Shown one piece after another: positions 50,986 through 56,862 of a stretch of 56,862 bases of DNA. The notes below the pieces were generated by a model. The model was not told the DNA's origin. It did not search any database and saw only the letters and a program-made list of their open reading frames with translations. The translations under genes were made by a program, and so were the position numbers. The number at the start of each line of letters is the position of its first letter. The stretch's first letter is position 1. The DNA is taken from NCBI GenBank assembly GCA_026397725.1, contig JAPLUI010000063.1, positions 1-56,862 of the forward strand, in the 5' to 3' direction. This DNA is from Verrucomicrobiota bacterium (GTDB taxonomy: Bacteria > Verrucomicrobiota > Verrucomicrobiia > Verrucomicrobiales > Akkermansiaceae).

Positions 50986-53985
50986 CTACTTGCTTCGATC
51001 AAGAATGGCCACGTCGCAGAACGTGAGCGCGGCAATTCCGTTGGTACCGAAAACCAGGTCATTCTGGTTCCAATTCATTTCCTTGAGATAGGTGATCTTG
51101 CCGGCCGTGGCGGGTGTCTTCAGCTTGAGCGTGACCACCTTCCCGTTCACCGCGCCCGCCGCCACCTGGTCCTTTTCGCCATCCAGATAGAACTGCCCCG
51201 CCAGCGAATCCAACCAAATCACCGGTTGGTCAAACTCCAGGGCAATCGCATCCTTGGCGGCGCTCGCATAATACGCCTGCTTGAGATTTGGCGCCGTGAT
51301 GGATTCGGCGACCTTTCTGCCATAGAAATCCCGTTCGATCAGAGGCTGGATCAAACGCGCGAATTCCGACCAACCGACCAACGGGTAATGGCAGGGGCCG
51401 GCCGGTTTGATGCCGAGCGTGGACATGACATCCATGTTGGAATAGAGCCGTGGCAGCGTCCGCTGCACCTCGCGCATCATGTCCCCGTGCCCGTTGCCCA
51501 TGCTGCACGAGTTGGGCCAAATCTGATAGACATAGTAGTGTCGGAGGTTCGGCATGTCCTGTTTCCAGGCGGCTGACATGTCCAGGAAATACTGCTGATG
51601 GAATTGCCACCCGTAGCCGCCATCGGGCCCATCCGCACCCTGGTCGCTCTCGCCCTGGTGCCACAGGACGGCACGGATACCGTGCGTCATCCGGGCCTGC
51701 CGAACCCGCCAGAGCATCCGCCCGTATATCGTCTTCAGATCGGTGGGGTCGGCTTCATTACGCTGATGCTGGTCGATACGGGTGCCACCCGCGGCACCAT
51801 TGATGATGAAGATCGGGATCTTCTGGCTTTGCACCAAGCGCTTGGCGAGTTCCATGCCCCACCAGCCGAGTTCCGCCATTTCACCCTTTTCGGCCTTCCA
51901 CACCGGACTACACCACAGATTCCGCCGGGGACCTTTCTCCTCGCCCCCCGGCCGCCCGTAACTGCGGATCCATTCACTGGTTTCCGACGGTGACTTCTCG
52001 CCGGTATCCGTCGCCAGCGCGTTGGACTGTCCCTCTATCAGATAGGCGTCGCCACAGACCAGATCGCTCACGGTAGCGACGGGGGTCTCGGCCCCGCCGG
52101 TCCTGGTTCCGAACTCCACCTTGTATTTGATGAGGCCCGGTTTGAGTTTGATGGAGAACGCATAGCTTTTGTCCGCGGTGGGTGTTTGGGATTCGGTTTT
52201 CAGGAGCTTGTCATCCGCATATATCTTCAGGAACACCGTGTCGGCCTTGTCAGCCAAGGTTCCATTGTAATGGAGCGTGCCTTCGTTCTTGTCGTCACGG
52301 GCAAAGAACTGGCCGTCCTCGGGTTTCTCATCCTTGGCGGGAATCCGCTCAACCCACGGGTCTTGCGCCGGTTCGGTGACCTGGATCACGGCCGAGGCCA
52401 CGGTGGCCACGCCGCCGTTATCGACCGCCACCGCCACGGTGATCAGACCGGTGTATTGCGAGCGTTTGAGAATCAGTTTCCCGGGCGCGATCTCCTTGGT
52501 CACGGCACCGCCCGAAACAGTCCACTTGCAAGGCGTTTCCCCGGCGCCCTTGGCAGTCATCGCGGCAAGGTTGCTTATGTTAGACAGAACTTCAATCGCA
52601 TCCCGGCCATTCCAGGTGGTGGGTGCCTGGAGCGTCACGACCGGTTCGGGAATCGTCTCCTTGATGGTCACCGGCACGTCCTTGGTCTTGACCTCGTTGG
52701 CGCACACCGCCTTGAACTGGAGCACCAGAGAGGTATCTCCCACCACGCGTCCGGCATCGAACGTGTAAGCACCCTGGTCCACGCCGACCACCGATTCCGC
52801 GCCATTCCGCTTGAGAATCCAATACGTCTTTTGGGCACCTCCGACTTGCGCGGTCACCGTCGCGCTCTTGCCTTCCTCGACCGTGACGGCCGCTGGCGAA
52901 ACCGCGAACGCGTCACCCGGCTTGACCAGGCAACCCACCATGGTCTGCCGGGGATTCTGACTTTCATACTCCATTCTGACCCAGTCCGGCGAGCGGACGA
53001 CCTTGGAAAGGCGCACCTCGTCCATGTCGCCGACAAACCGGTAATTGCCATACCAACCGCCGAGATACATCCTGGCAGGACTCTTGACGGCCAGCGGGGT
53101 GCCGCGGTTGTTCCTTGCGCCCTTGGATGACCCGCCCGCATTCTCGCCGTCCAGGACCCCATTGACGTAAACCCGCGACTCGCCGCGCTTATAGGTATTG
53201 ACCACATGGATCCATTGTGACATGGGAATCTTGCTGGCCCCAGCCACGTTGCAATCCGCAAAGAAGCAATCCATATTGAGGTGCGGGGGACTGGTCACTT
53301 GCATCACCACCTTGCCCTGCCACTCCTGGTTTCCCCACCCGACGATATCGATGTTTGTGGCCTCAGTCTTGAACCATGCCTCGGTCGTGTGCGGACTGTC
53401 GCCGACAGGCAGGGTGGTGATCTTCTCCCCGCAGTTGATTCCCTTGCCGATGTCAAACCGCCGCCCCCGTCCGATCATTCCTGCCGCTGGCACCGTGCCG
53501 ACATCGGTGGGTGACAAGGTGCCGAGTTCGTCTTTCACGGAATCGCCCATGTGCATGACGCAAAGATAACCATTCGACTCGTTGAACACAGCCGCGCCAT
53601 TGGACTCGGCGGCCGCATCCGCCTTGCCCCAATACATTTTGATTTCCTGTCGCGCGTTGCCCTTGATCACCGGGATGCGCACCCAGCTGCTGGCGACACC
53701 TTTCGTCACATCCCAGTCCTCGATCTGATAGGCCAGCGGTTTGCCGTCGGCTGAGAAACGGAGGTCCTCGCCATGGGCATTCGCCTGGGTGAAATCGAAG
53801 ACTTCCCGGTTCAATCGCACCAACAGCGGGAAGTTTTCCTCCGCAGCCGAGGCCGGAAGATTCGCGCCGTCCGGAGTGGTTAGGATATAAAACGACCCCC
53901 CATGCTGCCAGCCCGGGTATTGGGCGCGACCCATCGCGAGGGACACCAGCAGCATAGCCGCACCGATCACAATTTGTTTTTTCAT
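50986..53985 (-). CDS. DUF2341-LamG-Ig-SASA multidomain secreted esterase
   Basis: 999 residues. The signal peptide ends near MGRA-Q. A DUF2341 domain (about 20-130; FYILTTPDGANLPASAAEEN, VRIPVIKGNARQEIKMYWGK) is followed by a LamG/concanavalin-type domain (about 140-350; HTTEAWFKTE, VYVNGVLDG, GDMDEVRLS), Ig-like or PKD-like beta domains (about 365-560) and a SASA/SGNH esterase (about 640-920). IEGQSNALATD contains the nucleophile Ser654; VLWHQGESDQG is the second conserved block. It probably deacetylates glycans; the LamG and DUF2341 parts suggest substrate binding. No Shine-Dalgarno site is visible. It is transcribed against the main locus. A decayed paralogue lies just upstream. Confidence 0.85.
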   Translation of the reverse strand: MKKQIVIGAAMLLVSLAMGRAQYPGWQHGGSFYILTTPDGANLPASAAEENFPLLVRLNREVFDFTQANAHGEDLRFSADGKPLAYQIEDWDVTKGVASSWVRIPVIKGNARQEIKMYWGKADAAAESNGAAVFNESNGYLCVMHMGDSVKDELGTLSPTDVGTVPAAGMIGRGRRFDIGKGINCGEKITTLPVGDSPHTTEAWFKTEATNIDIVGWGNQEWQGKVVMQVTSPPHLNMDCFFADCNVAGASKIPMSQWIHVVNTYKRGESRVYVNGVLDGENAGGSSKGARNNRGTPLAVKSPARMYLGGWYGNYRFVGDMDEVRLSKVVRSPDWVRMEYESQNPRQTMVGCLVKPGDAFAVSPAAVTVEEGKSATVTAQVGGAQKTYWILKRNGAESVVGVDQGAYTFDAGRVVGDTSLVLQFKAVCANEVKTKDVPVTIKETIPEPVVTLQAPTTWNGRDAIEVLSNISNLAAMTAKGAGETPCKWTVSGGAVTKEIAPGKLILKRSQYTGLITVAVAVDNGGVATVASAVIQVTEPAQDPWVERIPAKDEKPEDGQFFARDDKNEGTLHYNGTLADKADTVFLKIYADDKLLKTESQTPTADKSYAFSIKLKPGLIKYKVEFGTRTGGAETPVATVSDLVCGDAYLIEGQSNALATDTGEKSPSETSEWIRSYGRPGGEEKGPRRNLWCSPVWKAEKGEMAELGWWGMELAKRLVQSQKIPIFIINGAAGGTRIDQHQRNEADPTDLKTIYGRMLWRVRQARMTHGIRAVLWHQGESDQGADGPDGGYGWQFHQQYFLDMSAAWKQDMPNLRHYYVYQIWPNSCSMGNGHGDMMREVQRTLPRLYSNMDVMSTLGIKPAGPCHYPLVGWSEFARLIQPLIERDFYGRKVAESITAPNLKQAYYASAAKDAIALEFDQPVIWLDSLAGQFYLDGEKDQVAAGAVNGKVVTLKLKTPATAGKITYLKEMNWNQNDLVFGTNGIAALTFCDVAILDRSK

Positions 53986-54027
53986 ATGATTTGCAGCAAC
54001 TCATACCCGCAATCGGTGCCCCTTCTT

Positions 54028-54489
54028 TCACATTGCGCCATCCACGGTGCGGAGCCGCCACTGCTCCAGCGTCGGATTCGGGATTTCCCCGCGCAACCAC
54101 GCTTCGCCGCCCTCCTTCTCACAGACGCTGTGCCATGCTTATGGTGTATCGGAGCTGGTGTCTTGGTCAATGGCTGCCATCCCTGTTTGCCGGCACCATC
54201 AGGCTGAGGTTCCTGCTTTGGAGATCGACATTGAAAAGGCCGGGAACTTCCCAGTCGATCTTCATGCCCGTTGGACGACAATCGGAGGGATCGTTGGAGC
54301 CTTTGAGAAATTTCACCTTTCGCATTCCTGACGTCGGCAAATTCCGAGAGGAAAAAAAAAGACCTTGTGAAACCGAGTTGTTTCAGCAGCGGCCCCACAT
54401 ACGTCGCATGACTGGCGCAGCCATCGTCGAACGTGAGAACCACCACCTTCGCGGGAATCGGCTTGCGCAGAATCCGCGTGGGGTCGTCC
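54028..54489 (-). pseudogene. Polysaccharide deacetylase remnant
   Basis: DDPTRILRKPIPAKVVVLTF continues into DDGCASHATYVGPLLKQLGF, the first NodB-type metal-binding motif (TFDDG), joined directly to the preceding DUF2341 remnant. It then passes through a run of nine A/T (54352-54360) and loses the frame. A 52-codon frame (start 54325, stop at 54167: MRKVKFLKGS, GMKIDWEVPGLFNVDLQS) and a tail (AWHSVCEKEGGEAWLRG, stop at 54028) remain in other frames. The catalytic core beyond TFDDG is missing. Confidence 0.7.
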
Positions 54490-55378
54490 TTGATTCCGTG
54501 GAAAATCGGAACGTCACAGAACGTGAGGGCGACTATGCCGTTTTGCCCGCGCATCACCCGTTCCTGCTTCCGCGAACCACCGTCAACATACCCGATCGTT
54601 TTCGCGCTTGATGCCAGCAAATGCCGCGAATGCCGTGTGTTTCGCTTCACGCACCCGCCAAAGGAGCCGTCCGTAGATCGTGGTTTCGTCTGTTAGGGAT
54701 TCAGAGCTGCGCACATGTTGCTCGATGCGGGTGCCTCCGACGGCACCGTTGATGATGCAGACCGGCATATTCGGTTTTTCCATGCTCCACTCTTCCTTGG
54801 GGTTTGGCGGAGGTGGAGAATTCGCCGCCTTCCTTCACCAGCGTTCTGACGAGCGTTTGGACGGTTTCTGGTTTTCGTATTGAAGTTTCACCCAATCGGC
54901 GGAGCGCGTCACGCGTCGAGACGCGCACTTCGTCCATGTCACCAATGTACTTGTATCCGTTAGACGCATTGAAAATCGCTTTGCCGTCTGACTCACTGCT
55001 TGCATCGGCCTTGCCCCAAAACATCTTGAGTTCCTGCCGTGCGTTGCCCTTGAGCGTGGGTATGCGCACCCAAATGGCGGCCATTCCGGCCGACGCGTCC
55101 CACGCTTCGATCTGATAGGCCAACGATGCGCCCGCGCTGGTGGCGAAGCGCACATCCGCGCCGTCGGGCTTGGCCTGGCTGAAATCGAACCAGCCCTTAT
55201 CAAGCCGCACCAGGAGCGGAAAACCCTCTGCCGTGGCCGTGGCCGGCAGGTTCGCGCCATCCGGCGTGGTAAGCAGGTAGAGCGAGCCTGAATGTTGAAA
55301 GCCCTGGTATTCGGCAGAAGCCCAAGGGGTGAATCCAGCGAGTAAAGTAATGGCGAGTTGTAGCAGTTTCTTGTTCAT
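54490..55378 (-). pseudogene. Decayed paralogue of the DUF2341-SASA gene, several internal deletions
   Basis: Five pieces of the intact neighbour survive in order: signal peptide plus DUF2341 (MNKKLLQLAITLLAG; YLLTTPDGANLPATATAEGF) from 55378 to about 54960; IGDMDEVRVS joined directly to it; ADWVKLQYENQ and LVKEGGEF in shifted frames; NMPVCIINGAVGGTRIEQHV with TIYGRLLWRVREA (54783-54640); and GQNGIVALTFCDVPIF (54552-54490). The LamG core, Ig region and the Ser-containing GQSN block are all gone. A Shine-Dalgarno-like AGGAG (55386-55390, complement) still lies 7 bases before the start codon. Confidence 0.85.
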
Positions 55379-55554
55379 ATGGGAACTCCTGTCAACTATC
55401 TTACTGAACCAGTTTGGTGGTTGTTGTTCGGCTTTTGGTGCAGTTTCGGTCATTTTGAACTTTTTCATAAATTTCCGGAGGTGCCCATCTTCTAGCGTGG
55501 TTTGGGCGTTGCATCTGCGGCCAAGTCGCCGCAAGCGAATTGAATGCCGCCTCA

Positions 55555-55756
55555 GTTCCGGCTCCTCGATGACAGCCGTTATCTTCTCATGCCAGGGGTG
55601 GTCAACGGAGTAAGCCCCCTGAAGCTGCCCGAACTCCGGCCAGTCCAGGAAGGTGTGCGCCGAACAGTGGATGCCGACATAGCCTTTGCCGCTTTCCACG
55701 AAATCCATCAGGTTTTGCTTCAAGACCGCATCGGTGAACTGCGTGAAGCAGGTATT
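55555..55756 (-). pseudogene. ThuA-domain gene fragment
   Basis: LMDFVESGKGYVGIHCSAHT, FLDWPEFGQLQGAYSVDHPW and HEKITAVIEEPE are typical of the ThuA-like (trehalose utilisation) fold. The start is missing at the transposase side (near 55757) and homology ends after EEPE, so only about 67 residues of a domain of about 200 remain. The upstream part was probably removed by the insertion sequence. Confidence 0.8.
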
Positions 55757-55883
55757 TAGTTCTACTAAGTTAAGATAAGTTAAGATAAATCTTGACATTT
55801 TGCCGCGCCCTGTCAAATTTCGCGCGGCGGGCGATCAGCCCGGTTTTCCGCCACCTAACAACTAACGTGCCGTCCCCGCGACG
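55757..55883 (+). promoter_or_regulatory. Probable left end and upstream region of the insertion sequence
   Basis: It contains a perfect 10-bp direct repeat (TAAGTTAAGA at 55766-55775 and 55776-55785) and an inverted repeat TTGACA...TGTCAA (55792-55797, 55811-55816). TTGACA could serve as a -35 box, with a weak TCAAAT at 55813 as -10. The exact IS end cannot be fixed without the right end, which lies outside the window. Confidence 0.4.
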
Positions 55884-56862
55884 GTGAAAAAAAATGAAAT
55901 CAGCCTTACGGCCACAGGTGTCGCCACGCGTCTCAAAGCGTTTTGCGGCATGATCACCCATCTGTTCGCTCCCACCAAGAAGCGTGCTGAGAACAATGCC
56001 GTTCACGCCAGGACGTATCTCCAAGGATTGCTCTCGGAAACGCCCCGGAAGAACTCGGAGGCGATAGCTGACGCGGCGAACGACACCGAGGCCCAGGACC
56101 TTCAGAACTTCATGACGGGCAGCCAGTGGAAATATGAAGATGTATTGGCACATGCGGCCAGGCAAGCCAACCAGCGTATAGGAAATCACCCTGACACCAT
56201 GCTGGCGATTGACGAATCAGGCTTCACCAAGAAAGGCGTTTCCTCGGCTGGGGTCGCCCGCCAATACAACGGTCACGGCGTGTTTAGCAGCCTGTCAAAC
56301 GGTGCCAATGCGACCCTCATAGGAGCAAGCCTGCTGCTTCCCCCCGACTGGGTCAAAAACGAGAAACGCTGCCTTAAAGCGGGAATTCCGAAGGAGAAAA
56401 TCAGGAAGGCTAGCAAAATCGACCTCGCCCGCGAACTCATCGAGCAAGCAGACGCCCACGGCGTTCAATGCGCTCGCATCGGAGTCGATGGTTTCTACGG
56501 ACGTGACATCTCTTTTCTTTGCTGGATTGAAGATCGCGGCTGTGAGTTTTACGCCGACACCCCCAAGAACACGTACGTTTGGCTTGGCAAACCCCAGGGC
56601 GACCAGCGCCCCACCAGTCCTGGCAAACACGGGGCACTCAAAGTCAGCGAACTTTCCCGTCTCAAGGGATCGTGGGAAAAGTCCAAGCGCATCAAGATAC
56701 GGGATGCCGAAAACGGCCCTGTCATAGTCGAGAGTTTGGTATGCCGCGTGTGGACATGGCCCCCCGGAGGACAGGCTCCGCGCCAATGGTGGTTGCTTGT
56801 AAGCAGAGACCGGCTCACAGCACTCGCGATGTGGTGCAGCTACTCGACTGGTATTTTCGCGC
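55884..56862 (+). mobile_element. IS701-like DDE transposase, 3' end beyond the window
   Basis: The reading frame from a GTG start (VKKNEISLTATGVATRLKAF) stays open to the window end, 326 codons. MLAIDESGFTKKGVSSAGVA carries the first catalytic Asp, ARIGVDGFYGRD the second, and SLSNGANATLIGASLLLPPD fits the IS701/IS4 core; the final Glu lies beyond the edge. The in-window ATG at 55894 gives only a 19-codon frame. It is inserted beside, and probably truncated, the ThuA gene. Intact as far as visible, so possibly still active. Confidence 0.85.

Overview
The window looks like the chromosome of a GC-rich, polysaccharide-degrading Verrucomicrobiota bacterium, perhaps of Akkermansiaceae/Luteolibacter type. 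This is inferred from family content: an autotransporter-associated-repeat protein ending in a calcium-binding DxDxDG stretch, DUF6288 PDZ/HEAT proteins, a YdjY protein, DUF2341 and ThuA proteins, and many secreted glycosidases. No rRNA or marker gene is present to confirm it. No tRNA, rRNA or CRISPR array was seen.

Layout. Positions 3-49.7k are all on the + strand. They hold a truncated repeat-rich surface protein (3-3176) with a terminator hairpin, a prolyl oligopeptidase, then a roughly 44 kb run of secreted carbohydrate-active proteins: DUF6288 (three intact, two broken copies), GH97, a GH63-like/DUF3863 fusion, two GH38-like proteins with FN3 tails, an SGNH esterase, an esterase-GH106 fusion, a broken YdjY gene, two tandem GH120 beta-xylosidases, a 1511-aa protein ending in a GH78-type module, a DUF4185/DUF7402-like protein and a sialate O-acetylesterase. 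A cystathionine gamma-synthase-type PLP enzyme, a URO-D-family protein and a broken sugar transporter close the run. Positions 50.3k-55.8k are on the - strand: a broken small lipoprotein, an intact DUF2341-SASA esterase, and remnants of a second DUF2341-SASA gene, a polysaccharide deacetylase and a ThuA gene. The window ends inside an IS701-like transposase (+).

How it works together. Almost every intact protein carries a signal peptide, and the activities (alpha-rhamnosidase, beta-xylosidase, alpha-mannosidase-like, GH97 alpha-galactosidase-like, acetyl esterases) fit stepwise debranching of a rhamnose- and xylose-containing, acylated heteropolysaccharide outside the cytoplasm. No SusC/SusD pair or TonB receptor is seen, and the only transporter is broken.

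The other strong theme is recombination and decay. Paralogues show near-identical tracts (DUF6288 pair, GH120 pair), unrelated genes share signal-peptide sequences, a C-terminal jelly-roll module is shared between families, a leader element recurs before several genes, and at least nine gene remnants lie between intact genes, several keeping both ends but lacking the middle.
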